A stretch of DNA of 39,896 bases from Terriglobia bacterium (GCA_020073525.1 JAIQFA010000048.1:1-39896), one strand, 5' to 3'. Counted from the first letter of the stretch, positions 6,445 to 17,138 are shown. Notes: generated by a model from the sequence alone, not told the origin. Numbers and translations are program-made.

Positions 6445-7695
6445 ATGACCATTGCTGAACTAAAAGAAAAGAACATCACCGAGCTCACCAAGATCGCCCG
6501 ATCGTTGGAGCTCCCCGGCGCCAGCGGACTCCGCAAACAGGACCTCATCTTCAAGATCCTGCAGGCACAAAGTGAAAAAGAAGGACACATCTTCGCTGAA
6601 GGTGTGCTGGAGATCCTCCCTGACGGCTACGGCTTCCTGCGCTCGCCCGATTACAACTACCTGCCCGGGCCCGACGACATTTACGTGTCGCCATCGCAGA
6701 TCCGCAAGTTTGACCTGAAAACCGGCGACACCATCAGTGGCCAGGTCCGCCCGCCCCACGAGGGCGAGAAATACTTCGCGCTGGTCAAGATCGAGGCAGT
6801 CAATTTCGAGTCGCCCGACGAGGCGCGCAACAAGATCCTGTTCGACAACCTGACGCCGCTGTATCCGCAGGAGCGGTTGAAACTGGAAACCGTACGCGAA
6901 AACATCAGCGCCCGCGTCATGGACCTGCTCACCCCGCTCGGCAAGGGTCAGCGCGGCCTGATCGTGTCGCCGCCCCGCGCCGGCAAGACCATGCTTCTGC
7001 AGAACGTCGCCAACTCGATTACCGCCAACCACCCCGAAGTTGTGCTAATGGTTCTGCTCATTGACGAGCGCCCGGAAGAAGTTACCGACATGCAGCGCTC
7101 GGTCAAGGGCGAGGTTATTTCTTCGACCTTCGACGAACCTGCTGCCCGCCACGTGCAAGTCGCGGAAATGGTGATCGAAAAGGCCAAGAGACTCGTCGAG
7201 CACAAACGCGACGTGGTCATCCTGCTTGATTCCATCACGCGCCTGGCTCGCGCTTACAACACCATCGTTCCACCCTCGGGCAAAGTGCTCTCCGGCGGCG
7301 TCGATTCCAATGCGCTGCAGCGTCCGAAGCGCTTCTTTGGATCAGCCCGCAACATCGAAGAAGGCGGCTCGCTCACCATCATCGCTACGGCCCTCATCGA
7401 CACCGGTTCCCGCATGGACGACGTGATCTTCGAAGAATTCAAAGGCACGGGTAACTCGGAAATCATTCTGGATCGCAAGCTGGTGGATAAGCGCACCTTC
7501 CCGGCCATCGATATTCAGCGCTCGGGCACGCGTAAGGAAGAACTGCTGATTCCGAAAGAAGATTTGCAGCGCATCTGGGTGCTACGCAAGGTGCTGAACC
7601 CGCTGTCTCCGGTCGAAGCCATGGAGTTATTGATTGAGAGGCTGGCCAAGGCGACGACAAATAGCGAATTCCTGGCCAAGATGAGCCAGTTGTAG
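6445..7695 (+). CDS. rho: Transcription termination factor Rho
   Basis: 416 residues, the normal length. The order is the Rho N-terminal helical domain (1-45), the OB-fold RNA-binding domain ([22 protein letters not shown] near 70-90), then the RecA-like ATPase. The ATPase has Walker A SPPRAGKT at about 175-182, Walker B VVILLDS near 257-263 and the Q-loop/R-loop region after it. Rho is a hexameric helicase that ends transcription at untranslated C-rich RNA. The start at 6445 is supported by alignment of the first domain and a weak AGGT site. There is no large N-terminal insertion of the kind seen in some Actinobacteria. The tandem hairpins upstream may affect its expression. Confidence 0.98.
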   Translation: MTIAELKEKNITELTKIARSLELPGASGLRKQDLIFKILQAQSEKEGHIFAEGVLEILPDGYGFLRSPDYNYLPGPDDIYVSPSQIRKFDLKTGDTISGQVRPPHEGEKYFALVKIEAVNFESPDEARNKILFDNLTPLYPQERLKLETVRENISARVMDLLTPLGKGQRGLIVSPPRAGKTMLLQNVANSITANHPEVVLMVLLIDERPEEVTDMQRSVKGEVISSTFDEPAARHVQVAEMVIEKAKRLVEHKRDVVILLDSITRLARAYNTIVPPSGKVLSGGVDSNALQRPKRFFGSARNIEEGGSLTIIATALIDTGSRMDDVIFEEFKGTGNSEIILDRKLVDKRTFPAIDIQRSGTRKEELLIPKEDLQRIWVLRKVLNPLSPVEAMELLIERLAKATTNSEFLAKMSQL

Positions 7696-7703
7696 TTTGT
7701 GGA

Positions 7704-7720
7704 GGGCGGGCGTCCCGCCC
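7704..7720. repeat. GC-rich palindrome after rho
   Basis: GGGCGGG-CGT-CCCGCCC, a perfect 7-bp stem 9 nt after the rho stop. There is no T-run. It belongs in style to the scattered GC-hairpin family seen at 8923, 21949, 24611, 33458 and 36843. It could help stop transcription with Rho or protect the 3' end. Confidence 0.5.
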
Positions 7721-7820
7721 GCCCAGCCCCTGATGGGACGGTAGAGTTTATCGGCTACCTATTGAAACACTCCCTATTTTCGCCAAGAATCTTCAACTGA
7801 AACGGGGCTGTTGCGTTACC

Positions 7821-8399
7821 ATGGGACTCGCGAGGTTTGCCATGCGAGCCTGCCTGTCTGTCTTGTTGCTCCTGGTCGTTGCGGGTGCGTTTTGGGTGAT
7901 CTGGGACAGCTCGCACCGGCTCTACATCACGCCCGAAACTGAAAGCGCCTTTCTAAAGAATTACACGCCCCAGCATGTAATTGAGCGATTCCAGTGCAAC
8001 GAGTCCTCATCCCACGGGGCCGGCAGCGGCGCTGGGGCGGGGAGAGATTTTGTTAGCCACCAGGCCGGGTTCAATTGGTTTCTTGCCATGCGGTCTGACA
8101 AACTCACTTCCCTTATGACGGCTCTTAATGATGACCTGACCGCGCAACTCACCCTGAATAAGGCGCAGATCCTCAGCCAGAGTGGCGACGCCCGCACCGG
8201 ATTTCACTACGATTACAAGCTCGGCAAGAGCATCGGCAGTGTAACCCTCTCGCCGGTTGCACTTGATTCCCATGTCCGTCGTGCGACACCGCTGCCGAAG
8301 TGCATGGTGGATGTCGCGGTGAAGGTTGTTCTGGCTGAAAAGTGGTACCCCAAAGAGCAGACTGCCATGCAGGCGAGCCTCAACAACTCCATACCGTAG
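7821..8399 (+). CDS. Membrane-anchored hypothetical protein
   Basis: 192 residues. A single hydrophobic segment (about 11-30, LSVLLLLVVAGAFWVIW) near the N-terminus acts as a signal anchor or uncleaved signal, so the rest should face the periplasm. A Gly/Ser/Ala linker (SSSHGAGSGAGAG) lies near 62-74. The C-terminal part has a beta-rich pattern (FHYDYKLGKSIGSVTLSPVAL) but no recognised motif. Two Cys residues could form a disulfide. It lies between rho and another small secreted protein on the same strand. I do not recognise the family. Confidence 0.7.
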   Translation: MGLARFAMRACLSVLLLLVVAGAFWVIWDSSHRLYITPETESAFLKNYTPQHVIERFQCNESSSHGAGSGAGAGRDFVSHQAGFNWFLAMRSDKLTSLMTALNDDLTAQLTLNKAQILSQSGDARTGFHYDYKLGKSIGSVTLSPVALDSHVRRATPLPKCMVDVAVKVVLAEKWYPKEQTAMQASLNNSIP

Positions 8400-8542
8400 C
8401 CTCCCGAAAGCTCGCGGCTGCGATACCGGCCTCGTTACTTTCGTATCGAGATAGCGATTTTCCCTGATCTACGGCGCCAGCAAGCCGTGCTAAATCTTGC
8501 ATAGCCCTCGCAAACTGCGGGCGCTATGCAGGAGCCCGGCCC

Positions 8543-8914
8543 ATGTTGAAGCGTGTTGCACGTCTTGTCTTGTCCCTGACACTATTCGCCATCCCCTCAA
8601 GTTCGCAGTCAAAACCAGCCGCCGTGAATGTTGCAGAAGTGCAAAAGATCGCCGCTGAGCGCGAGGCGGTGATCAATGCCACGCCCAGCGACTTGCAGCA
8701 ACGGTTCGAGCGCGACAAGATCGCGCGACTCGTTGCCGACCGGCAATCTCAGTTACGGCTGGACACCGAAAAACTGGTGGCGCTCACCGCCGAACTCAAG
8801 CAGCACGTGGACAAGACCGGCGGCAATATCCTCTCCATGGACGTGATCAAGAAGGCGCAGGAAATCCAGAAGCTGGCCAAGAGCGTTCAGGACAAGATGA
8901 AGAACGCCTATTAA
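8543..8914 (+). CDS. Secreted helical hypothetical protein
   Basis: 123 residues. A Sec-type signal (VARLVLSLTLFAIPSSSQS) is followed by an almost wholly helical, charged domain with heptad-like spacing (EVQKIAAEREAVI; RLDTEKLVALTAELKQHVDK; VIKKAQEIQKLAKSVQDKM). It has no Cys and no catalytic motif. The fold is likely a periplasmic coiled coil or helical bundle. The purine-rich CAGGAGCCC upstream can act as a ribosome site. Similar short secreted coiled-coil proteins seem common in Acidobacteria, but I cannot name one. Confidence 0.7.
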   Translation: MLKRVARLVLSLTLFAIPSSSQSKPAAVNVAEVQKIAAEREAVINATPSDLQQRFERDKIARLVADRQSQLRLDTEKLVALTAELKQHVDKTGGNILSMDVIKKAQEIQKLAKSVQDKMKNAY

Positions 8915-8922
8915 ACCTTCGA

Positions 8923-8986
8923 GTAGAGACGCGGCTTGCCGCGTTTCCCCGCCCCAGAAGGAGACGGGGGCAAGCCCCGTCTCTAC
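8923..8986. repeat. Two-hairpin GC-rich repeat element
   Basis: A 64-nt element bounded by GTAGAGAC (8923-8930) and its complement GTCTCTAC (8979-8986). Inside are hairpin ACGCGGC-TT-GCCGCGT (8929-8944) and hairpin GAGACGGGG/CCCCGTCTC (8961-8983). A single-hairpin relative lies at 36843-36866, ending in the same GTCTCTAC. Confidence 0.75.
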
Positions 8987-9023
8987 AGCCAACCATTCCA
9001 GCTCCCAATGGTAACTTTCGTTG

Positions 9024-9058
9024 AAGAACGCCATCCAGTCATGCTGGATGGCGTTCTT
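9024..9058. terminator. Bidirectional intrinsic terminator between convergent genes
   Basis: Perfect 15-bp stem (9024-9038 with 9044-9058) and loop TCATG. The plus strand continues with TTCTTCTTT. The stem ends in AAG/CTT pairs, so it can work for both the plus-strand secreted-protein gene and the minus-strand hppA. Confidence 0.8.
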
Positions 9059-9080
9059 CTTTGCGCTTTCGTTTCGAAGC

Positions 9081-11552
<2,472 letters not shown>

Positions 11553-11760
11553 CAAATCCTCCTAAAGATCCTTATCAAGGGGTCACGACGTGTGTTTTTT
11601 TGCTTCTGCGCGCCAACGGCCGCACCGAAGTTCCCAACGCGCTTCCACCGCAAGGCATAACAGTTAAAGAGGAGTGCCGATTTGGCCGCGTAGGAAAAAC
11701 TTGTGCCGCCGGCATGCAGCCCCTCTTTCAGGTCTACACACCTCGGCACAAAGCACTTGT

Positions 11761-11883
11761 TTATAGCACCTTGCCAGAAGTCGGGTCAATGACGGGCATC
11801 ACATAATCGGTTTTGTTATAACCGTCAGCATCGGCCTGTTCGTCGAGCGAGTTCGAACCCGATTTGGAGAAAGCTTCGAGCAT
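11761..11883 (-). CDS. Possible 40-residue hydrophilic peptide
   Basis: A short frame that reads like a real protein end (EQADADGYNKTDYVMPVIDPTSGKVL, split here as EQADADGYNKTDY plus VMPVIDPTSGKVL). The composition is more protein-like than the surrounding shadow frames. There is no Shine-Dalgarno sequence, and the frame stays open upstream to about 12009. It could be a small gene, or a remnant of a longer one. The function is unknown. Confidence 0.25.
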   Translation of the reverse strand: MLEAFSKSGSNSLDEQADADGYNKTDYVMPVIDPTSGKVL

Positions 11884-11949
11884 CGACTCGCGTTTGGGCC
11901 TTAGCTCGGAGTCCGAAGTAGAAACCCTGCCTGGAGCGGGCCGCTTCCG

Positions 11950-11955
11950 TATAAT
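11950..11955 (+). promoter_or_regulatory. Candidate -10 box of trpC
   Basis: A perfect TATAAT only 12 nt before the trpC ATG. A transcript starting 6-8 nt downstream would have almost no leader, and trpC has no Shine-Dalgarno sequence, so leaderless or near-leaderless translation is possible. The -35 position (about 11927-11932) is poor. Confidence 0.4.
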
Positions 11956-11967
11956 TGAAAATCTGTT

Positions 11968-12774
11968 ATGCCAGCCTCCCTCGACTCGATTGTGGCCGCC
12001 ACCCGCCAAGGCGTCTCACGCAGGCGGCGGGATTGCGACCAGGGCGCGCTGGAGAGCGCGGCTGCCGAACACATGCCGCGGGGATTTCGGAAGCAGCTGC
12101 GCCGGGCCGCGCAGGACGGAATCGCGGTCATCGCCGAACTGAAAAAGGCCTCGCCGTCAAAAGGCTTGATCCGCGCCGATTTCAGACCCGCCGAACTGGG
12201 ACGGGAACTCGAGCAGGCCGGTGCCACGGCCTTATCGGTGTTGACCGACGAGCAGTTTTTTCAAGGCTCGCTGGAATACCTCCGCGAGGCCTCGGCCAGC
12301 ACATCGCTTCCCTGCTTGCGGAAGGATTTCATCGTCGATGAATTTCAAATCGTCGAAGCCAGAGCAAATTGCGCGGACGCTATCCTGCTGATTGTCGCTG
12401 CCCTCGATCAGAAAGAGTTGGTATCGCTGGCTAGAATCGCGCGATCGCAGGGCCTCGACGTTTTATGCGAAGCGCATGACGAAGAGGAATTGCAGCGCGC
12501 GATCGATGCCGACTGTGATCTGATCGGAATCAACAGCCGCAATCTGCGCACTTTCGAAGTCGATCTCGAAACCGCATTCCGGCTGGCGGACAAAATGCCG
12601 GCGACATGCGTCCGCGTCGCCGAGAGTGGAATCCAATCGGGGACGGACATGGCTCGCCTGAGATCGGCTGGTTATGAAGCCTTTCTGATCGGCGAATCGT
12701 TGATGAAAGCGGAGCACCCAGGCGGAGCACTGGCGAAATTGATGAAAGAAGCAAGAATAGTGGTCAGTGGCTAG
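11968..12774 (+). CDS. trpC: Indole-3-glycerol phosphate synthase
   Basis: 268 residues, the expected length for a monofunctional enzyme. It closes the pyrrole ring of indole-3-glycerol phosphate from CdRP, the fourth tryptophan step. The (beta/alpha)8 active-site motifs are present: VIAELKKASPSKG near 54, SVLTDEQFFQGS near 91, PCLRKDFIVDEFQI near 115, LIGINSRNL near 185 and AESGI near 218. It is first in the visible trp/aro series. The C-terminal residues (RIVVSG) run into a repeat of the CAGTGGC type. The very short distance from a TATAAT box is unusual. Confidence 0.97.
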   Translation: MPASLDSIVAATRQGVSRRRRDCDQGALESAAAEHMPRGFRKQLRRAAQDGIAVIAELKKASPSKGLIRADFRPAELGRELEQAGATALSVLTDEQFFQGSLEYLREASASTSLPCLRKDFIVDEFQIVEARANCADAILLIVAALDQKELVSLARIARSQGLDVLCEAHDEEELQRAIDADCDLIGINSRNLRTFEVDLETAFRLADKMPATCVRVAESGIQSGTDMARLRSAGYEAFLIGESLMKAEHPGGALAKLMKEARIVVSG

Positions 12775-12782
12775 TCGAGCTT

Positions 12783-12816
12783 ACTGACAACTGATGGCTG
12801 AGAGCTGACAGCTGTT
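12783..12816 (+). repeat. CTGA/AGCT-type tandem repeat between trpC and trpF
   Basis: Degenerate 7-nt units (ACTGATGGCTGAGAGCTGACAG style) fill the spacer right up to the trpF ATG. The same unit type recurs at 16609-16640, 16719-16749, 20876-20905 and 33092-33126. Confidence 0.7.
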
Positions 12817-12819
12817 CTT

Positions 12820-13611
12820 ATGACTTGGATCAAAATCTGCGGGATTACGAACGTTGATGACGCGCTTGCCGCCGTCGATGCTGGCGCGAATGCGTTGGGG
12901 TTCGTCTTCTACCCAAAAAGCCCGCGTTACGTCACGGTCGAGACTGCGCGTTCCATCACCGACAAGGCCCCGCAGACAATAGAAAGAGTCGGCGTGTTCG
13001 TGAACGAGACGGTGGAGTTCGTAAAGGACGCGGTCAAACAGGCGGGACTCACAACGGTACAATTGAGCGGCGACGAGACCACGGAATTCGGCCGGACGCT
13101 GTTCCAGGGACTCGCCAATGGATCCCGGTCCCGGCGTCCAATGATTTTTCGGTCCTATCCCGCGAAGATTTTCGACGCGCCGGCTGAACAATCTGTCGGG
13201 TGGGACCCGGTTGCTGCTGGACTAGTCGAACCGGATGAGGCCTACAAAGGCAAACGCGTACACAAGATCCACGTCGCCAAAAATGGGGACCTCTTTCTCG
13301 AAACCCACGGCTTCCGCCCGGGGGTGATTTCGGGCGTCCTGCTCGATTCGACAAGCGCTGAGAAACGCGGTGGCACGGGACAAAAGTTCGACTGGGAACG
13401 CGTCCAGCCGTGGGCGGGGATCATCAATAGCATTAGCAAACTGATCGTCGCCGGCGGCTTGCGGCCTGGCAATGTGCAGGAGGCGATTCATCTTCTCCAC
13501 CCCTGGGGGGTGGACGTTTCTTCGGGCGTCGAACGCGAGCCCGGCAAGAAGGATCCCCGAAAAGTCCGCGCTTTTGTCCAAGCCGTGCGGGCCATGGAAG
13601 AGGCAAACTAG
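12820..13611 (+). CDS. trpF: Phosphoribosylanthranilate isomerase with an internal insertion
   Basis: 263 residues, about 55 more than typical TrpF. It isomerises PRA to CdRP, the third tryptophan step. Catalytic Cys in KICGITN (residue 7), FVFYPKSPRYV near 30, the GVFVN segment, GGTGQKFDW near 185 and VAGGLRPGNV near 210, with the Asp of VDVSSGVE, are all there. The extra residues lie between strand 4 (TTVQLSGDET) and strand 5 (KIHVAK), from about 95 to 145. They are rich in Arg, Pro and Ala, with no known domain. Since the catalytic set is complete, the enzyme should be active. It ends 3 nt before trpB, so the two are probably co-translated. Confidence 0.95.
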   Translation: MTWIKICGITNVDDALAAVDAGANALGFVFYPKSPRYVTVETARSITDKAPQTIERVGVFVNETVEFVKDAVKQAGLTTVQLSGDETTEFGRTLFQGLANGSRSRRPMIFRSYPAKIFDAPAEQSVGWDPVAAGLVEPDEAYKGKRVHKIHVAKNGDLFLETHGFRPGVISGVLLDSTSAEKRGGTGQKFDWERVQPWAGIINSISKLIVAGGLRPGNVQEAIHLLHPWGVDVSSGVEREPGKKDPRKVRAFVQAVRAMEEAN

Positions 13612-13614
13612 AAG

Positions 13615-14856
13615 ATGGCGACCGCTACGGTAAGCAAATCAGCCCGCAATCAGGCACCAGGGAAACTTCCGCAAAAAGCCGCCACCGCTGGGCGTTTCGG
13701 CGTATACGGCGGACGCTACGTGCCGGAAACGCTGATGGCCGCGCTCGATGAACTGGAGCGGGAGTACGAGAAAGCGAAGCGCGACCGCAAGTTCCAGCAA
13801 CGGCTGGACCTATTGCTGAGGACGTATGCCGGACGTCCTACGCCGCTGTTCTTCGCCCGACGCCTGACCGAAAAGCTTGGTGGCGCGAAGATTTATCTGA
13901 AGCGCGAAGACCTGCTCCACACCGGCGCGCACAAGATCAACAACTGCCTCGGGCAGGCTCTGCTTGTCGAGCGCATGGGGAAGCATCGCGTCATCGCGGA
14001 AACTGGCGCCGGGCAGCACGGCGTTGCCACGGCTACCGTTTGCGCGCTGCTCGGCTTCGAGTGCGTCGTCTACATGGGCACCGAAGATATGCGTCGGCAG
14101 GAACTCAACGTCTTCCGCATGCGTTTGCTGGGAGCAGAAGTTCGCGGTGTCAGTTCCGGATCATGCACTCTGAAAGATGCAATTAACGAAGCCATGCGTG
14201 ACTGGGTCACGAACGTCCGCACCACGCATTACCTGCTCGGGAGCGTGCTAGGAGCGCACCCCTATCCGACGATGGTGCGCGACTTCCATCGCGTCATCGG
14301 CCGCGAAACTCGCGCCCAGATCCGTAAAGCCGAAGGTAAACTTCCCAAGGCGATCATCGCCTGCGTAGGCGGCGGATCAAATTCCATCGGCATCTTCTAC
14401 GACTTTCTCAAAGACAAGAAAGTCGAACTCGTCGGAGTCGAAGCCGGCGGTCGCGGCGAGGCGCTGGGGCAACACGCAGCCCGCTTTCGCGGTGGGTCTC
14501 CGGGCGTTTTGCAGGGAACCTATTCCTACGTGCTGCAGGATGCGTCTGGGCAGATCGCAACCACTCATTCGGTCTCTGCCGGCCTCGACTACCCGTCGAT
14601 CGGCCCCGAGCACGCCATGCTCAAAGATACAGGTCGTGCCGAATACGTCCCTGCTTCCGACGCAGAAGCGCTTGAGGCAACCATGGTGCTCGCCAGCACG
14701 GAAGGCATCATCCCCGCGCTCGAATCTGCGCACGCCGTCGCCGAAGTCATCAAGCGCGCCCCAAAGATGAAGAAAGCGGACGTGGTGATCGTGAACATCT
14801 CCGGCCGCGGCGACAAAGATGTTGGAATTCTGCGGGAAAACCTGAAGCTGGATTAG
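13615..14856 (+). CDS. trpB: Tryptophan synthase beta subunit
   Basis: 413 residues, TrpB1 type. It joins indole and serine through PLP. The PLP lysine is in HTGAHKINN near residue 107. The phosphate-binding GGGSNSIG lies near 252, and the conserved [15 protein letters not shown] and [13 protein letters not shown] blocks are intact. The first 25 residues are a basic Ala/Thr-rich extension before [18 protein letters not shown] in the end of trpF serves as the ribosome site. The partner trpA is 1 kb downstream, separated by a small ORF and a higBA module on the opposite strand. This is odd for two subunits that channel indole and are usually coupled. Confidence 0.98.
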   Translation: MATATVSKSARNQAPGKLPQKAATAGRFGVYGGRYVPETLMAALDELEREYEKAKRDRKFQQRLDLLLRTYAGRPTPLFFARRLTEKLGGAKIYLKREDLLHTGAHKINNCLGQALLVERMGKHRVIAETGAGQHGVATATVCALLGFECVVYMGTEDMRRQELNVFRMRLLGAEVRGVSSGSCTLKDAINEAMRDWVTNVRTTHYLLGSVLGAHPYPTMVRDFHRVIGRETRAQIRKAEGKLPKAIIACVGGGSNSIGIFYDFLKDKKVELVGVEAGGRGEALGQHAARFRGGSPGVLQGTYSYVLQDASGQIATTHSVSAGLDYPSIGPEHAMLKDTGRAEYVPASDAEALEATMVLASTEGIIPALESAHAVAEVIKRAPKMKKADVVIVNISGRGDKDVGILRENLKLD

Positions 14857-14883
14857 ACTAGGTGCCAAAATCAGGGGGCTGAA

Positions 14884-15021
14884 ATGAAAACGCCGTTACT
14901 GGTGCTCGCATTAGTACTGTCATCGCTCGCTCTTGGTCTTCAAATAAAGAATGTCCGAACCGCACCGGTATTCGACAAGTACTTAGTGCCAGCACTTTCT
15001 ATTCGCCCTAAGGTACTTTAA
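14884..15021 (+). CDS. Putative 45-residue exported or membrane peptide
   Basis: It starts with ATG 14884, 27 nt after the trpB stop, and a strong purine run (CAGGGGGCTGAA) precedes it. The first 20 residues (MKTPLLVLALVLSSLALGLQ) form a clean Sec-type signal or single membrane helix. The remaining 25 residues are mildly basic (IKNVRTAPVFDKYLVPALSI). It has no known homologue that I can name. It may belong to the trp operon or to the higBA insertion. Confidence 0.45.
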   Translation: MKTPLLVLALVLSSLALGLQIKNVRTAPVFDKYLVPALSIRPKVL

Positions 15022-15133
15022 TTCGGCCTGCTGACAACCTGTCCAAGCGGCCACTAGCTGGCGGCTGAGTCAAGCCCTCCTTTGGCTTGAGTGGGGCAGT
15101 GCTGCTGGACGGAGTGTCCCCGCCGCTCGTTCG

Positions 15134-15436
15134 TCAAGCGCGAACAAGATCGCGTCGTTCGAGTCTGGGAAGGGACTGGATGGATTTTCCTGTTTTCTTC
15201 TGGGCGAGCCGCAACTCGTAGAGGCTCTGGAGATTCAGCCAAAATTCCGCGCTCGTGCCAAAAAAATGAGCGAGGCGCAGGGCAGTGTCGCCCGTGATGG
15301 CTCGTGTTCCGTTTAAGATTTGGGTGACCCGATTGGTCGGAACGTTGATCTTACGTGCCAGCTCGGCGGCGCTCATATTGAGCGCTTTGAGTTCTTCGGC
15401 CAGGTGTTCGCCGGGATGGATAGCGGTCAATGCCAT
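15134..15436 (-). CDS. higA: HigA-family antitoxin
   Basis: 100 residues with a HigA/VapI-type helix-turn-helix: IHPGEHLAEEL, then SAAELARKINVPTNRVTQILNGTRAITGDTALRL (helices 2-3 around 22-45) and FFGTSAEFWLNLQ. It follows higB after 11 nt on the minus strand, the usual toxin-first order. By family precedent it binds HigB and represses the promoter at 15741-15769. The module points against the trp genes on either side. Confidence 0.93.
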   Translation of the reverse strand: MALTAIHPGEHLAEELKALNMSAAELARKINVPTNRVTQILNGTRAITGDTALRLAHFFGTSAEFWLNLQSLYELRLAQKKTGKSIQSLPRLERRDLVRA

Positions 15437-15447
15437 AGCGATGCTCC

Positions 15448-15732
15448 TTAGTGATAATCGACAATTTCTACGTTAGACGGCCCAACAGCCCCGTCCGCCC
15501 ATTCAAAGCAGACTCGCCATTGATCGTTAATGCGAATGCTGTACTGGCCCTTGCGATCCCTTGCCAAGGCTTCCAAGCGGTTACCGGGAAGCGCCGCAAG
15601 GTCCCGAATCGAGGTAGCAGCCTCCATACGGTCGAGTTTCAACCGCGCAGATCGTTCGAAGCCCGAGAAGGCCTTGACCCGTTTCCCGGCGGCGAAGTCC
15701 CGGGTCCTCTTGTCTCGATAGCCAAGTATCAC
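15448..15732 (-). CDS. higB: HigB/RelE-fold toxin
   Basis: 94 residues with a GTG start at 15732. The pattern matches HigB (plasmid maintenance killer, RelE superfamily): KVKAFSGFERSARLKL-like spacing, LAALPGNRLEAL, GQYSIRINDQWRVCFEW and a terminal VEIVDYH with the conserved His. Such toxins cleave mRNA on the ribosome. The Arg, Trp and His positions typical of the active face are present. The promoter 8 nt upstream gives a very short leader. Confidence 0.92.
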   Translation of the reverse strand: MILGYRDKRTRDFAAGKRVKAFSGFERSARLKLDRMEAATSIRDLAALPGNRLEALARDRKGQYSIRINDQWRVCFEWADGAVGPSNVEIVDYH

Positions 15733-15740
15733 TTGTATTT

Positions 15741-15769
15741 ACATTAGCACGAATTACTCGTTACGTCAA
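15741..15769 (-). promoter_or_regulatory. Putative higBA promoter with operator-like repeat
   Basis: On the minus strand: -35 TTGACG (complement of 15764-15769), a 17-nt spacer and -10 TAATGT (complement of 15741-15746). An inverted repeat ACGA-ATTAC-TCGT lies in the spacer, and ATTAC/GTAAT arms flank it. This suits HigA autorepression. Confidence 0.6.
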
Positions 15770-15864
15770 GCGTAATGGGCGTCCGACAGTGGATCGGCTT
15801 AGGCCGCCTGCAAACCGTTCCGTGTTGCTTTCGGCCATTTGTGAGATAGTTTTATTGCATCTTC

Positions 15865-16659
15865 ATGCCCTTTCATTTTGAAAACAAGCCGTCCCTGATC
15901 GCCTACGTAACCTGCGGCGACCCCGATCTCGCCACCACGCGCGAAGTCATCCTCGCAGCCATTGAAGCGGGCGCGAGCGTGATCGAGTTGGGAGTTCCGT
16001 TCAGCGATCCGCTCGCCGATGGCCCGGTCATACAGCGCGCCAGCGAGCGGGCGCTCAAGCACGGAGTATCACTGCAGAACGTGCTTACGCTCGCCGCTGA
16101 AATTCGCGAATATTCGCAATCTGTCGGTCTGGTCGTCTTCTCCTATCTCAATCCGATCCTGCGCATGGGCCTCTCCAAGTTCTGTCAGGTGGCGCGGCAC
16201 GCGGGAATCGACGGAACGTTGATCACCGATCTGCCGGTCGAGGAATCTGCCGAGTACTTGCGCGAGGCTCGCAAGAACGATCTGGCCACCATTTTTCTGG
16301 CGGCACCCACCTCGACCGACCAGCGTCTGAAGTTGATTGCACAGGTTTCGACCGGCTTTATCTACGCCATCTCCCGCACCGGCGTTACCGGCGCGCGCCA
16401 GCAGATGACCGGAGACGCACAGGCCCTGGTGAAACGCATCCGGCGGTTCACCAAGCTTCCGGTGGCGGTTGGCTTTGGAATTTCGACTCCGGCGCAATTC
16501 AAAGCCGTCGGCAAGTTCGCCGAAGGCGCGGTGGTCGGCAGCGCTATCGTACATGCCATCGAACAAAATCCCGGACGGGAAGCCGCGACTGTGGCAGAAT
16601 TTGTACACCAGCTTTCAGCCGTCAGCCGTCAGCTATCAGCCCGGCCTCCTCGGCAATGA
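15865..16659 (+). CDS. trpA: Tryptophan synthase alpha subunit
   Basis: 264 residues. It cleaves indole-3-glycerol phosphate to indole and glyceraldehyde-3-phosphate. The catalytic Glu and Asp are in VIELGVPFSDPLADGPVIQ near residues 39-57. YVTCGDPD, FSYLNPI, GTLITDLPVEE, YAISRTGVTG and AVGFGIS are all present. The last 15 residues (HQLSAVSRQLSARPPRQ) are encoded by the intergenic CAGCCGTCAG tandem repeat, so the natural C-terminus has probably been extended by repeat growth. It needs its own promoter or read-through past the opposing higBA; I see no strong promoter. Confidence 0.97.
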   Translation: MPFHFENKPSLIAYVTCGDPDLATTREVILAAIEAGASVIELGVPFSDPLADGPVIQRASERALKHGVSLQNVLTLAAEIREYSQSVGLVVFSYLNPILRMGLSKFCQVARHAGIDGTLITDLPVEESAEYLREARKNDLATIFLAAPTSTDQRLKLIAQVSTGFIYAISRTGVTGARQQMTGDAQALVKRIRRFTKLPVAVGFGISTPAQFKAVGKFAEGAVVGSAIVHAIEQNPGREAATVAEFVHQLSAVSRQLSARPPRQ

Positions 16660-16749
16660 ATCTGGTGAACTTGAAATTCGCTGGCCTTCCGCATTCAACG
16701 TCTCGCATCACAGTTAAACTGACGGCTGATAGCTGATGGCTGAAAGCTC
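16609..16749. repeat. Inverted pair of tandem-repeat arms (trpA/aroQ)
   Basis: The left arm (16609-16640) consists of CAGCCGT/CAGCTAT units. The right arm (16719-16749) consists of the complementary CTGACGG/CTGATAG/CTGATGG units. The 78-nt loop between them has no gene. The left arm codes for the end of TrpA, and the right arm abuts the aroQ start. Confidence 0.75.
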
Positions 16750-16750
16750 T

Positions 16751-17056
16751 ATGGACATTTCCGATTGGCGCAAGAAAATCGACGACCTGGATCGCAAGCT
16801 GGCGGCGCTGCTCAATGAACGCGCTGCCGCTGCGGTCGAAATTGGACGGCTTAAACGCAATACCAGCCTGCCCATTTACGAACCCGAGCGCGAGCGCCAG
16901 GTGATTGCCAACGTGCAGCGCATCAGCACCGGCCCGTTAGCCGAACGCGATCTGGCACAGATTTACGAGCGAATCATGGACGTGATGCGCAGCATCCAGA
17001 AGCACGAAATCGTTCCCGACGACGGGCCCACAACCCACGAAGCCGAGGTCGATTGA
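16751..17056 (+). CDS. aroQ: Chorismate mutase, AroQ class
   Basis: 101 residues from ATG 16751. An ATG at 16736 would add MAESS, which is encoded by the repeat and is unlikely to be original. AroQ enzymes are all-helical and convert chorismate to prephenate. The family pattern is clear: WRKKIDDLDRKLAALLNERAA, EIGRLKR, PIYEPERERQVI and the terminal YERIMDVMRSIQK. The catalytic Arg, Lys, Glu set (first-helix Arg, R/K of GRLKR, E of PERE) is present. It is separate here, with aroF 80 bp downstream. In some bacteria AroQ associates with the DAHP synthase to transmit feedback inhibition. No dehydratase domain is fused. Confidence 0.93.
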   Translation: MDISDWRKKIDDLDRKLAALLNERAAAAVEIGRLKRNTSLPIYEPERERQVIANVQRISTGPLAERDLAQIYERIMDVMRSIQKHEIVPDDGPTTHEAEVD

Positions 17057-17138
17057 CAATTCAAGAATTGAGAAAATATCCAGGAACGCCACAGACTGCG
17101 CGATTTACGTGCTGTGGCCTGGCAAAACGAGCGCACTC

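Larger units (their letters stand above)
11553..11967. other. Divergent intergenic region hppA/trpC
   Basis: About 410 bp. It holds the hppA ribosome site, a possible -10 for trpC at 11950-11955 and a doubtful 40-codon minus-strand frame (11761-11883). That frame encodes a hydrophilic peptide (MLEAFSKSGSNSLDEQ and so on) and has no ribosome site. I see no trp leader peptide, T-box or attenuator. Confidence 0.4.
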
